From Candidatus Methylomirabilota bacterium (GTDB lineage: Bacteria > Methylomirabilota > Methylomirabilia > Methylomirabilales > Methylomirabilaceae): a DNA stretch of 32,410 nt. Under the pieces are notes generated by a model. The model was not told the DNA's origin and ran no database searches. It saw nothing but the letters and a program-made list of their open reading frames with translations. Below are positions 1 through 10,230 of the stretch, piece after piece; the first letter of the stretch is position 1, and the number at the start of each line of letters is the position of its first letter. The position numbers were made by a program, and so were the translations under genes. The stretch is from the NCBI GenBank assembly GCA_003104975.1, contig PQAM01000013.1, forward strand, positions 1 through 32,410, read 5' to 3'.

Positions 1-90
1 CCGCGCTGCCGGGGGAAGATCATTGAGATTCTACAGGAAGTTCGTGACAGCTTGCAGGCGAAGTTTGACCTCATGCCGGAGAATATGTGA
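1..90 (+). CDS. C-terminal fragment of an unidentified gene (cut by window edge)
   Basis: The first frame is open from base 1 to a TGA at 88-90 and gives 29 residues ending in KFDLMPENM. The stretch is charged and looks helical, as expected for the tail of a real protein, but it is too short to assign to a family. It is followed by more than 500 bases with no convincing gene. Calling it coding rests only on the open frame at the window edge. Confidence 0.35.
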   Translation, partial: PRCRGKIIEILQEVRDSLQAKFDLMPENM

Positions 91-626
91 CGTTGAAGTA
101 TTTTTGGTCAACGGTCGATAGGGTGGCGTTACGATCTGCGCCCCTTTATCATTACGCCCAACAGCATTCGGCGCGATTCGACAATACGTGGCGCGTTATT
201 TGTCAGTGCGCGTAAAATTACATTGAAGCGTGCAACATCGCACCGTCTTTCGTTTCGTCCGGGTTTCGTGTAAGTAGCCAGGGTTATTTTGTACTTGTGG
301 GAAGGTTGGTCTTCGTGGATACGGACATGATTACATTATGCCCGGCATCGGTATTGTAGGGGCAGGGCTTGCCCTGCCCATGGGGGACGCAGCAAGCAGC
401 GCCCCTACAAGCCCGGTGGCACAACGACAAACACACAGTCCCCATACGACTACCAGAACAGATGAAAAAGAAAGAGAATGGCCGCGGCATGGCCTAACGG
501 TGTGTTTGCGGTCCACTCCGTTTATCGAATGATCTGGACAATTTGTAAGCACGTATCTCGCTAGACAAATGCGGACAAGCGTGGAATCCGCCAAAGGGAT
601 CCCTGTGCCTCGGGTCGAATGAGGCA
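91..626. other. Intergenic region with one double-hairpin repeat
   Basis: No frame here looks like a protein. The short frames overlapping 284-678 are low-complexity and lie across a palindromic repeat at 355-409. I see no tRNA, riboswitch or clear promoter in the rest. Confidence 0.5.
355..409. repeat. Dispersed double-hairpin repeat, copy 1
   Basis: The element begins TGTAGGGGC and ends GCCCCTACA, a perfect 9-base terminal inverted repeat. Inside, GGGCAGGGC-TT-GCCCTGCCC (360-379) forms a second strong hairpin. A near-identical copy in the same orientation lies at 1876-1926. The structure resembles REP/MITE-like intergenic palindromes. No coding capacity is expected. Confidence 0.8.
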
Positions 627-1595
627 GTGGATGGATTTCGTGCGATGGTGATAGAAGAGATAATGCGTCACTTACCAACCCTCGCTGCTGTAATGGGTGA
701 AGCGTGGCTACGTAGCAGGCGTGGTTGGGCTGAGACGTTTATCGTTCTACGGCTACCTTGGTACGAGCAGCTAGAGAAAGATCTCGCCATCCTTGAAGCC
801 CATGTAGGCCTTCAGAAGCTGATCGCGTGCTATCGGGCCTCGCTTCATGACATGCGTCAGGTACAAAAAACGATCTATGAGGTCCATGGAGCGGCGCTCC
901 TAGCGAATGGGGCTACGCAGGTGGGACTCCATGTACCTTTGCATCCCGGGACTAAGAGCAACTTCGATGTTTGGGCGGAGGTTCGAGGGCATCCCGTTAA
1001 CGCGGAATCCAAGACCCGGAAGGACGAGTTTCCGTTTAAACTGCCTTCGGAGTCGGAGGATTCGATCGGGATCACCTCATATATGGGTTCCCGTGCAACC
1101 CTAGATCCGCATGACGCAGTGGACCTTGGCCTCAACTTCAAGCCAGCAACAGCCGATCCACCTGACATGGATACCCCAGAGAGCACGGTGATTCGGCAAC
1201 TCCTGCTCGATGGCCTATCGCAACTTCCCGACGAAGGATGTAATGTCATCATCTTCGGACACATAGAAGGACATCGCATTGATTTTGAAGAGGCGCTCTG
1301 GGGCACGGAGCTAGTTCGGTACCGCAGCGGCCAGGAGACCAGGAAACCAACCCGTATTCGGATCCGCGCTCCGACGGGCGCATTCTGTCCCGGCGAGGCA
1401 GGTGTGCCGTTTCAGTCTCTCAGCGGTGTCCTTTGGGTCAGCATGTGCCGGGATGGTGATGTCCTGGAACGTGCCTATAAGCTTTATGTGAATCCCAACG
1501 CTCGTCCACCCCTTCCTGGCGATGTTATCGAAGCCCTTGATTATGGGATGAGGCAATGGGCCACCCCGCCTAGGATTGGGGCATCTCCGGAATAA
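627..1595 (+). CDS. Hypothetical protein with a PD-(D/E)XK-like motif
   Basis: This 322-residue frame has no family I recognise. The only suggestive feature is D114 followed by E127-S-K129 in a stretch reading FDVWAEVRGHPVNAESK. That spacing and the predicted strand pattern match the D...ExK core of PD-(D/E)XK nuclease-fold proteins. The N-terminal 90 residues look helical, and no signal peptide or membrane segment is visible. The listed start is GTG with GAGG close upstream. An ATG at 663 has the better spaced AGAAGAGA and may be the true start. The gene stands alone, bracketed by two copies of the same palindromic repeat. The nuclease call is an inference from one motif; coding status is well supported by length. 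Confidence 0.6.
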   Translation: MDGFRAMVIEEIMRHLPTLAAVMGEAWLRSRRGWAETFIVLRLPWYEQLEKDLAILEAHVGLQKLIACYRASLHDMRQVQKTIYEVHGAALLANGATQVGLHVPLHPGTKSNFDVWAEVRGHPVNAESKTRKDEFPFKLPSESEDSIGITSYMGSRATLDPHDAVDLGLNFKPATADPPDMDTPESTVIRQLLLDGLSQLPDEGCNVIIFGHIEGHRIDFEEALWGTELVRYRSGQETRKPTRIRIRAPTGAFCPGEAGVPFQSLSGVLWVSMCRDGDVLERAYKLYVNPNARPPLPGDVIEALDYGMRQWATPPRIGASPE

Positions 1596-2060
1596 GAGCA
1601 GCTCTCAAAGGCACTGCAACTGCTTGGTCTGGAGTGGCTAGGGCAATTTGGTCGGCCAAGGTCGAGCATCATGGGACATCGCCAGACGCGTGACATCGAT
1701 TCGGAGTGAGTTTGGTTAGGGGTGTCTAATCGAAACGGTGGCCTAGCAGTAGGCATATTACCAAACGGTTCTTCTGGGTTTTGCGTGGATAGTGAGGTCG
1801 CGTTCACGCGCCGTTCCGCTAACCCTACTGCAAGTGTGGAGTATCGGTTGACATGGTGGGTGGCGTTAGCATGGTGGGGGCAGGGCTTGCCCTGCCCGTA
1901 GGGGCGCAGCAAGCAGCGCCCCTACAAGGTCCGGACCCGACTCTTGGGGGGGCATTCGGCGACTATTCAGATCTATGGCTGCAAACTGAATGGTCCCTCC
2001 AAAGAATGGTGAGACAGTACATAACGCTTTTCCGGATCGCGAATTCAAAGGGGTGCAACC
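1596..2060. other. Intergenic region with second repeat copy
   Basis: No supported gene. It contains the second double-hairpin repeat (1876-1926). Its 3' end carries the AAAGGGG ribosome binding site of the following DUF2283 gene. Confidence 0.5.
1876..1926. repeat. Dispersed double-hairpin repeat, copy 2
   Basis: Same element as at 355-409 and in the same orientation. The GGGCAGGGC/GCCCTGCCC hairpin is followed directly by GTAGGGGCGC (1898-1907) and its perfect complement GCGCCCCTAC (1916-1925). The second hairpin is perfect here and slightly degenerate in copy 1. Confidence 0.8.
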
Positions 2061-2282
2061 ATGAAGTTTCATTATTACCCAGAGACCGACTCCCTCTATA
2101 TCGACCTGTCGGAAAAGGTCAGCGCGGACTCCAGGGAGGCCGCCCCTGCAGTCGTATTGGACTTTGATGCGGAGGGGCACCTAGTCGGCATCGACATCGA
2201 CCATGCCAGCCAGATCGTCGATCTATCACGTCTGGAGGCAGAGTCACTTCCTATTACCAGCCTTTCGGTGGCACAAGAGTAA
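2061..2282 (+). CDS. DUF2283 family small protein
   Basis: The 73-residue product begins MKFHYYPETDSLYIDLSEK, the characteristic start of DUF2283 proteins. The second half, VVLDFDAEGHLVGIDIDHAS, is the matching strand pair. The family is small, cytoplasmic, often found in toxin-antitoxin-rich or accessory DNA, and has no established biochemical role. The start has AAAGGGG about seven bases upstream. No partner toxin is visible: the next gene, tenA, begins about 75 bases later. Confidence 0.85.
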   Translation: MKFHYYPETDSLYIDLSEKVSADSREAAPAVVLDFDAEGHLVGIDIDHASQIVDLSRLEAESLPITSLSVAQE

Positions 2283-2357
2283 AACAGCCGTATTAAGGGA
2301 CATTGCTTTCTGAACGCGCATGCCACCATACTGTGAGAAGTGATGAAGGGACCGGTC

Positions 2358-3020
2358 ATGGGGTTTACGGCAGAGCTGTGGAGGTCGATCGAGGGCATCT
2401 ATGCCGCGATCTTGCGCCACCCCTTCCTATGCGGACTCACTGACGGCTCCCTGCCGCGAGAGCGTTTTCAGTTCTACGCAGTTCAGGATGCGCTTTACCT
2501 GCGCGAGTATGCCAGGGCGCTGTCGATGGTTGCGGCGCGGGCGCCTCGAGATAAATGGATCATTCTGTTCAACGAGCACGCGGCAGGGGTGCTCAAGGTC
2601 GAGCGTCAGCTTCACGAGGGCTTCTTCCGCGAGTGGGGGCTGACCCCGCAGGCGGTGGCCGCGACGCCGCTTGCGCCCACCAACCTCGCCTATACCAGCT
2701 ATCTCCTGGCGCTGGCCTACGCCGCCCCATTTCACGAGACGGTTGCCGGATTGCTCCCCTGTTACTGGATCTACTGGGAGGTGGGCAAGGAACTAGAACG
2801 GGCCGGCTCGCCTGACCCGCTCTATACCCGCTGGATCGGTACGTATGCCTCTGCGGAATTCGGCAGTCTGGTTCGCAGCGTCCTCGATGTTGTCGATGCA
2901 ACGGCCGCACCGCTCACCCCTGCCGAACTTGACGCCATGCGCCGGCACTTCGTGATCACCAGCCGCTACGAGTGGATGTTCTGGGAGATGGGGTACCGTC
3001 GGGAACCTTGGCCGATCTAA
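2358..3020 (+). CDS. tenA: TenA/thiaminase II family aminopyrimidine hydrolase
   Basis: TenA proteins hydrolyse aminopyrimidine breakdown products of thiamine for salvage, and some cleave thiamine itself. The 220-residue helical product aligns along the whole family: LRHPFLCGLTDGSLPRE near the N-terminus, the FYAVQDALYL segment with the substrate-binding Asp, the catalytic Cys and Tyr in LLPCYWIYWEVG, and the C-terminal acidic residue in EWMFWEMGY. I chose ATG 2358 because AAGGGA sits six bases upstream and the family normally starts at this point. GTG 2340 and ATG 2343 are in-frame alternatives. I see no TPP riboswitch upstream. thiL lies elsewhere in the window, on the other strand. Confidence 0.9.
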   Translation: MGFTAELWRSIEGIYAAILRHPFLCGLTDGSLPRERFQFYAVQDALYLREYARALSMVAARAPRDKWIILFNEHAAGVLKVERQLHEGFFREWGLTPQAVAATPLAPTNLAYTSYLLALAYAAPFHETVAGLLPCYWIYWEVGKELERAGSPDPLYTRWIGTYASAEFGSLVRSVLDVVDATAAPLTPAELDAMRRHFVITSRYEWMFWEMGYRREPWPI

Positions 3021-3182
3021 GCTATGAGACGGACAACGGTTCTCCGAGGAGTCGAAAAGGGACTGAAAATGTTTGACATCTCGGCGAACGCATGGCAAGC
3101 TACGCTGCACGAAAACGGTCCGGTCATGTTCGGTAGCATGGTATGACATCCTGGCCAGCGATCACGCGAGGAGGGACAGGCG

Positions 3183-3491
3183 ATGTTCTACATGATTGAG
3201 TTTGACCAGAAACAGGGGATCTGGGGGAAGCAGGTGGCCGATGCATACCAGCGGTTTGCCGACCACTTCACAAAACTCCTTCCGCAGTTTAAGCTGATCG
3301 GTCTTTTTTCTCGAGACCTCTACATGGGGCATCGTCCTCAGTATTTTGCGCTCTGGGAGTTCTCCGCCTATGCCGATCTGGACGCCTGGGCGAAGCTCTG
3401 GACTACGGACGACGAGGGACGACGATTGACCCAGGAGTTAAGTGAACTTGTTCAAAACTGGGACGCCAAGGTCCTGAGGAAGCTTCTTTAG
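3183..3491 (+). CDS. Small dimeric alpha/beta-barrel-like protein, function unknown
   Basis: The 102-residue product has an alternating strand-helix pattern (MFYMIEFD..., ...YFALWEFSAYADLDAWAKLW...) typical of ferredoxin-like dimeric alpha/beta-barrel proteins of the NIPSNAP/EthD/monooxygenase kind. Family membership is inferred from pattern only. A strong GGAGGG binding site precedes ATG 3183. No cofactor or catalytic motif can be named. It lies 160 bases after tenA and may be separately expressed. Confidence 0.7.
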   Translation: MFYMIEFDQKQGIWGKQVADAYQRFADHFTKLLPQFKLIGLFSRDLYMGHRPQYFALWEFSAYADLDAWAKLWTTDDEGRRLTQELSELVQNWDAKVLRKLL

Positions 3492-3552
3492 GTTCAAGCT
3501 CGTCACGGTTCCAGTGGGGCAAGCCGGACGATACAATCGAGGTTCCTGCCGC

Positions 3553-3581
3553 TTGACAATCGTGACGCAATACCGTACATG
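3553..3581 (+). promoter_or_regulatory. Probable sigma-70 promoter for tRNA-Met
   Basis: A perfect TTGACA at 3553-3558 is followed, after 17 bases, by TACATG at 3576-3581. Transcription would start about 15-20 bases before the tRNA 5' end at 3606. The -10 is a weak match; the -35 and spacing carry the call. Confidence 0.5.
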
Positions 3582-3605
3582 CTCATTAAGATCCGCACAC
3601 AATAT

Positions 3606-3682
3606 GGCGGTGTAGCTCAGTCGGTCAGAGCACGCGGCTCATATCCGCGGCGTCACTGGTTCGAGTCCAGTCACCGCCACCA
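3606..3682 (+). tRNA. tRNA-Met (CAT anticodon)
   Basis: A complete 77-base cloverleaf with the CCA end encoded. The acceptor GGCGGTG pairs with CACCGCC, the D-stem is GCTC/GAGC, the anticodon stem CGCGG/CCGCG encloses loop CTCATAT with CAT at 3640-3642, and the T-arm is ACTGG-TTCGAGT-CCAGT. The acceptor does not look like initiator tRNA. Elongator Met is most likely. A lysidine-modified tRNA-Ile(CAT) cannot be excluded by sequence alone. Confidence 0.93.
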
Positions 3683-3685
3683 CCA

Positions 3686-4102
3686 CTACTTCACTGGGAC
3701 GACATCCGGCCGGCCCTTTTCCGCGATCGTGAAGGTCAAGGCCTTGGCCGGCGTTGTCGCGCTGAGATTCTTGACGCGATGTACCTGCTTGGGGGCCAGG
3801 TGGAACGTATCGCCGGCTTTCAAGGTGATGGCTGGTTTGTCCTTGACCTCCATGCTGGTCGAGCCTTCAAGGAGGTAAATCATCTCTTCTCCAGAGTGAT
3901 AGTGCGATGCGGTGACCCCTCCCGGCGCAAACTCCACCAGGACCAGCGCAGCCTCCTTCCCCTCAATCCCCGTCAGATCGGTCTTGATGAGTACGGTCCG
4001 TTTCATCGGGTCTTGTTGCGCATTCACAACCTGAGTTCCGATCACCCCCACCGCAATCCCGATCGTCAAGATCAGGGTAAACAGCAAACTCGTTCGCTTC
4101 AT
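3686..4102 (-). CDS. Exported cupin-domain protein
   Basis: The 138-residue product starts MKRTSLLFTLILTIGIAVG, a clear signal peptide or membrane anchor, with likely cleavage after VVNAQQ. A single cupin domain follows. Motif 1 is seen in SHYHSGEEMIYLLEGS (metal-ligand His, His, Glu) and motif 2 in GDTFHLAPKQVHRVKN. The fold binds a metal and has many functions, so the substrate is unknown; a periplasmic location is likely. The ATG at 4102 is preceded by AAGGAGG. The longer frame to 4144 would spoil the signal peptide. The stop codon lies only three bases from the 3' end of the convergent tRNA-Met, leaving no space for a terminator between them. Confidence 0.87.
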   Translation of the reverse strand: MKRTSLLFTLILTIGIAVGVIGTQVVNAQQDPMKRTVLIKTDLTGIEGKEAALVLVEFAPGGVTASHYHSGEEMIYLLEGSTSMEVKDKPAITLKAGDTFHLAPKQVHRVKNLSATTPAKALTFTIAEKGRPDVVPVK

Positions 4103-4322
4103 GAGTTCCTCCTTTGTAAGGTCAAATCTCTGGCTTGAAAACATGCTAGTGGAAGTTCAGCGACTCGATAGACGCCCCAGGCACAATAGACCGTTTCTCG
4201 CAAATATCTCTATGCGATTCTCGTGTTGACGCACGTACTTGTCAACCATATTTCCATCGCAGGCGTGGGAAACGGAATTGCGATGCCGGATGTTATGGAA
4301 CCGATGACCCCTTCCATAGGTG

Positions 4323-4345
4323 GCATTTCTATACACATAGAATGC
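4323..4345. promoter_or_regulatory. Palindromic operator candidate upstream of vapBC
   Basis: GCATTTCTA and TAGAATGC form an imperfect inverted repeat around TACACA. TATACAC is repeated at 4330-4336 and 4352-4358. VapB antitoxins usually repress their own operon through such palindromes, and this one ends about 55 bases before vapB. No footprint evidence, only position and symmetry. Confidence 0.45.
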
Positions 4346-4399
4346 TTGTCGTATACACCTTCCTATGCTAGTGTTATCTGGAGAAAGGAGGGAGCGACA

Positions 4400-4600
4400 A
4401 TGGCTCGGACGAATATCGATCTCGATGAGAAGCTCACCAAAGAAGGCCTGCAGGTCTTCCGGTGTAAGACCAAAAAGGAGTTAATCCATCTGGCGTTGAG
4501 GGAACTGTTGAAGGCGGAAAAGCGGAAGGAGATATTGAAGCTCCGGGGAAGGGTCAAGTGGGAAGGGGATCTTGAGGCGATGCGCAGGGCGAGAACGTGA
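4400..4600 (+). CDS. vapB: VapB-type antitoxin
   Basis: The 66-residue product begins MARTNIDLDEKLTKEGLQVF and continues with KTKKELIHLALRELL, the ribbon-helix-helix pattern of type II antitoxins of the VapB family. The C-terminus (RGRVKWEGDLEAMRR) is the usual toxin-wrapping tail. It neutralises the VapC nuclease encoded directly downstream and represses the operon. The start at 4400 is fixed by AAAGGAGGG about eight bases upstream; the open frame reaching back to 4223 is not coding. Its TGA overlaps the GTG start of vapC by four bases (GTGA, 4597-4600), so the two are translationally coupled. Confidence 0.9.
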   Translation: MARTNIDLDEKLTKEGLQVFRCKTKKELIHLALRELLKAEKRKEILKLRGRVKWEGDLEAMRRART

Positions 4601-5010
4601 TCGTAGTCGATACAACGGTCTGGATCGATTTTTTTCATGGGGCCGCGACCCCTCAAGATCTCCACCTGCAGAGGCTCATTGTGGGGAAAAGATCGTTAGC
4701 CCTGACCGACCTGATCTTCTGCGAGATCCTCCAGGGAATCCGCCAAGAGGCCGAATGTGTGCGAACAAGGGACTTACTCCTGCTGTATCCCGTTCTCCGG
4801 ATGGAGCGGTTAGCCACGTTTGAACACGCGGCTCAGATCTATCGCTTGGGTCGGAGGCGGGGTGTGACGGTCAGAAAAACAATTGATTGTTTAATTGCCG
4901 CGCTATGCATTGAGGAAGGGGTCGAACTGTTCCACAAGGATGCCGACTTTGATGCTATTGCGCGTGTCGCGCCTCTTCAGATCCATTGTGTCACCCCTCA
5001 GACCGCCTGA
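4597..5010 (+). CDS. vapC: VapC PIN-domain toxin ribonuclease
   Basis: The 137-residue PIN domain keeps the acidic metal-binding set: D5 in MIVVDTTVWIDF, E43 in FCEILQG, D97 in KTIDCLIAALC, and the D115/D117 cluster in HKDADFDAIA. VapC toxins cleave structured RNA such as tRNA when not held by VapB. Length and motif order are normal, so the toxin should be active. The start is GTG, overlapping the vapB stop. It is followed by about 180 non-coding bases before the glutamate dehydrogenase gene. Confidence 0.92.
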   Translation: MIVVDTTVWIDFFHGAATPQDLHLQRLIVGKRSLALTDLIFCEILQGIRQEAECVRTRDLLLLYPVLRMERLATFEHAAQIYRLGRRRGVTVRKTIDCLIAALCIEEGVELFHKDADFDAIARVAPLQIHCVTPQTA

Positions 5011-5191
5011 TATATTCTTTTGCTGGAGTCGGTCCCCGACATTGCGCATTTCATCTGGTCATGGAGTGTCTGGCATGGTAACATGCGGCCGGATTCGAGG
5101 TGCTATCGTCGGCGGAGCAGCGAAAGAGCGTAGCGGTATTCGGCAAGTAGTATGATGTACCAACTCGTCCAGGGAGAGCGAAGAGAAGGGG

Positions 5192-7734
<2,543 letters not shown>

Positions 7735-7740
7735 GACGAA

Positions 7741-8184
7741 TTACTTTCCGCCGGCCTGTGGTAGCCTGCGGTGGACGGCGGGTCCGGGTTCGCGTGTCTG
7801 CAGTTCCGACGCGATACTGAGCCCGGCAACCTGTCGCACGCTCTCTTCAAACTCCCTCAATTTGGCCATCTCGATCTTAAGTTTCGTGAGTTGCTCTGCC
7901 TGTCCCTGTAGGAGTGAGGTCATCGTGCGGTTTTCCCGCTCCAGATATTTCATACGGGACCGGTAATACTGGCTGCGGCCCAGGTCGAGTAACGTGGCGG
8001 TTGAACCGACGGTCAGACCGGTCAACACCATGCAGGACAGGGCGATGGTTCGCCTCGACAGAGAAAACTGCCGCATCAGGCCGCCCTCGGTAAAGGCCAT
8101 AACCGTGACGACCCCTTTGAGGCCGGCGCCGATAAGAGATCCGATTGTCCACAGGGTGTGAAAAAGCCCTCTCAACATCCGCAT
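7741..8184 (-). CDS. Membrane-anchored coiled-coil protein resembling the N-terminus of M23 peptidases
   Basis: The 147-residue product has a hydrophobic N-terminal third with a transmembrane segment around RRTIALSCMVLTGLTVGSTA. A coiled coil follows (YLERENRTMTSLLQGQAEQL...), ending in LREFEESVRQVAGL. That layout, including the 'F...VR..AGL' end of the coil, is the usual anchor region of LytM/M23 murein hydrolases. No peptidase domain follows, and the frame stops after a short Pro/Arg-rich tail. It may be a truncated M23 gene or a genuine short divisome- or envelope-type protein. GGGAGAG upstream of ATG 8184 supports the start. It lies about 40 bases after thiL and is probably the last gene of that minus-strand run. 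Confidence 0.7.
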   Translation of the reverse strand: MRMLRGLFHTLWTIGSLIGAGLKGVVTVMAFTEGGLMRQFSLSRRTIALSCMVLTGLTVGSTATLLDLGRSQYYRSRMKYLERENRTMTSLLQGQAEQLTKLKIEMAKLREFEESVRQVAGLSIASELQTREPGPAVHRRLPQAGGK

Positions 8185-8226
8185 ATCTATCTCTCCCTAC
8201 AAAAGCGGATAGCTAATCACTGACCG

Positions 8227-9264
8227 CTATCTTCTCCTGAAATGATCGTACCCACCGGTGAGCGTTACCGTAGTTCCATCCCGCCGTTCGAGCCGGCATA
8301 CCTGATCCGCTGCCTGAACCTTTCCAATCTCAGCGACAGGAACCAAATCATGAAAGACGGCGACAACATCGGTTGGGTCCCATGACGAGGTAAAGAGCAG
8401 TTCGAAATCTTCGCCGCCCTGGAGCGCCAGGGCAAGCGGCTCGTGACCGAAGCGCCGCGCGACGGCTGCCGCTGCCGGATCAATCGGAATCCGATCCTCT
8501 CGAATCGTTGCCGAGACCCCGCTCTCTCGACAGAGATGGGCCAGATCCGATGCGAGCCCATCGCTCAGATCGATCATAGCCGATGCGACGCCGGCCTCCG
8601 CTAGAATTCGTCCTTCTCGAATCCTCGGGATAGGGCAGCAGTGTTGTTCGATCGCCTGTCTGACAGCCGTCCGCAGAGAGCCCGGGAGTTCGCATGGGGC
8701 GTCGATCTGATCGTTGTGGAGACGGCAGCCGACCTTGAGCGCGACGAGACCTGCCGCCGATGCGCCCAACCGACCGGTCACCCATATCCGTTCGCCCGGC
8801 CTTGCGCCGGCGCGCGTGATCGCTTTTTTTGCCTCCACCTCGCCCACCAGGGTTACGCCGATCATGAACGTCGGTGAGGCGGACAGATCGCCGCCGACAA
8901 CCTCGGTCCCGAATCGCGCGCCTTCCTCCCGCAGGCCTCGATAGAGCTCATCAACACGTTCGATCTCTGTATCAGGCGGGATGGCCAGGGTGACCAGTGC
9001 GGCGCGTGGGAGACCCCCCATGGCGGCAATATCGCTCAGGTTGACCGCCATTGCCTTGCGTCCGAGTTGAAATGACGTAATGGTCTCCGATGTAAAATCG
9101 ATTCCATCGACGAGCAGATCGGTCGTGAGCAGAAGATCCCTGCCTGGTGTGGGCCGTAGTGCGGCGCAGTCGTCCCCGATGCCGAGAACGGCATCGGGCG
9201 GTCGTGGCAGGAGGCGTCTGATCCGCTCGATCAGGCCAAACTCACCGACAGTCGAAACCTTCAT
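8227..9264 (-). CDS. thiL: Thiamine-monophosphate kinase
   Basis: ThiL phosphorylates thiamine monophosphate to the diphosphate cofactor using ATP. The 345-residue product has the family hallmarks: GEFGLIERI at the start, LGIGDDCAAL (Mg/ATP aspartates), LLTTDLLVDGIDF, AMAVNLSDIAAMGG, GGDLSAS, and the C-terminal-domain motif IDLSDGLASDLAHLC. I chose ATG 9264 because the family starts with MKVSTVGEFGLIE at this point. In-frame ATGs at 9273 and 9303 would lengthen the overlap with ksgA. Even from 9264 the gene overlaps the ksgA 3' end by about 23 bases, which points to one transcript. Confidence 0.93.
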   Translation of the reverse strand: MKVSTVGEFGLIERIRRLLPRPPDAVLGIGDDCAALRPTPGRDLLLTTDLLVDGIDFTSETITSFQLGRKAMAVNLSDIAAMGGLPRAALVTLAIPPDTEIERVDELYRGLREEGARFGTEVVGGDLSASPTFMIGVTLVGEVEAKKAITRAGARPGERIWVTGRLGASAAGLVALKVGCRLHNDQIDAPCELPGSLRTAVRQAIEQHCCPIPRIREGRILAEAGVASAMIDLSDGLASDLAHLCRESGVSATIREDRIPIDPAAAAVARRFGHEPLALALQGGEDFELLFTSSWDPTDVVAVFHDLVPVAEIGKVQAADQVCRLERRDGTTVTLTGGYDHFRRR

Positions 9265-10147
9265 ATCGCGCATACAGCCGATCGGCGAGTCGAGCGAATT
9301 CATCGAGGCTTAGGGTTTCGCCGCGACGCTTCGGGTCGATCCGCACATCCGTCAGGACCCGGTCCAGAGCCGCCGACTCGGTCATGATGCCGGCGCCCAG
9401 CAACGCGTTACGAAGCATCTTCCTACGCTGCGCAAAGGCGGCGCGCACGACGCGAAACAGTAGATCGGGCGAGTGTACGGTCACACGTGGTGCGGGCAAC
9501 AGGTCGAGGCGGACGATGGTCGAATCCACGGCGGGCCTCGGGTAGAAGGCTGTCCGAGGGACGTGCGCTACCGCCGAGACATCCGCCTCATAGCGGCAAC
9601 GGACCGTCAAGGCGCTGTACCCCTCTTCGCCGGGGGCCGCTAGAAGTCGTTGCGCGACCTCCCGCTGCACCATGACCAGGAGAAACGCAAACCATTGCCG
9701 CAGCGCGATGAACCGGAGAATCAACGGGGTCGCGACAGAATAGGGGAGGTTGGAAACCAGTTTTGCGTGTTGATACGCCGGACACATCTTGCCGAGCTCA
9801 TTGCCGAAATCGAAACCGAGGGCATCAGCGCAGATCAATGAGACCCCGTGGCGGTCGCCAAGACGCTCTGCCAGCAGCCGGTGGAGTCCGGGATCCCGCT
9901 CAATGGCGATCAGCCGGCCCGCCCGTTCGGCCAGAGTCTCGGTCAGAACCCCCGTACCTGGGCCGATCTCCACGACAACATCCTGCGGTCCGACATCTGC
10001 TGCGCGAATGATCAGATCACGAATCGCCGCCGAGACCAGGAAACTTTGTCCGAGACCGCGTTTCGGCAACAGCCGATACCGACGCAGAAGCGCGCGCGTC
10101 TCGTGCCCGAGCGATGGCGGCCGCTGTGAGTCACACGTCCCGCGCAT
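9242..10147 (-). CDS. ksgA: 16S rRNA dimethyladenosine transferase (RsmA/KsgA)
   Basis: KsgA dimethylates two adjacent adenines near the 3' end of 16S rRNA during small-subunit maturation. The 301-residue product shows the N-terminal KRGLGQSFL motif, the SAM-binding EIGPGTGVLTETLAER, the acidic IAIERDPGL, and the catalytic NLPYSVATPLI motif. The C-terminal domain has FYPRPAVDSTIVRL and FAQRRKMLRNAL. The start at ATG 10147 fits the family; a GTG at 10204 is an in-frame alternative with no good binding site. It lies between the bamD-like gene and thiL on the same strand. Confidence 0.95.
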   Translation of the reverse strand: MRGTCDSQRPPSLGHETRALLRRYRLLPKRGLGQSFLVSAAIRDLIIRAADVGPQDVVVEIGPGTGVLTETLAERAGRLIAIERDPGLHRLLAERLGDRHGVSLICADALGFDFGNELGKMCPAYQHAKLVSNLPYSVATPLILRFIALRQWFAFLLVMVQREVAQRLLAAPGEEGYSALTVRCRYEADVSAVAHVPRTAFYPRPAVDSTIVRLDLLPAPRVTVHSPDLLFRVVRAAFAQRRKMLRNALLGAGIMTESAALDRVLTDVRIDPKRRGETLSLDEFARLADRLYARYEGFDCR

Positions 10148-10230
10148 GTACCGGTCCGCCACGTGCGCGTACTTATCCTGAATGGTCGTCCCGCCCGCCC
10201 GCACACAATGCCGACATTGACGATGATATC

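Noticed and set aside
2283-2357. Possible TPP riboswitch before tenA
   Set aside because: The gap is too short and has none of the conserved TPP-aptamer segments.
3024-3146. 40-codon ORF three bases after tenA
   Set aside because: No ribosome binding site and no family resemblance (MRRTTVLRGVEKG...). It could be real, but nothing beyond an open frame supports it.
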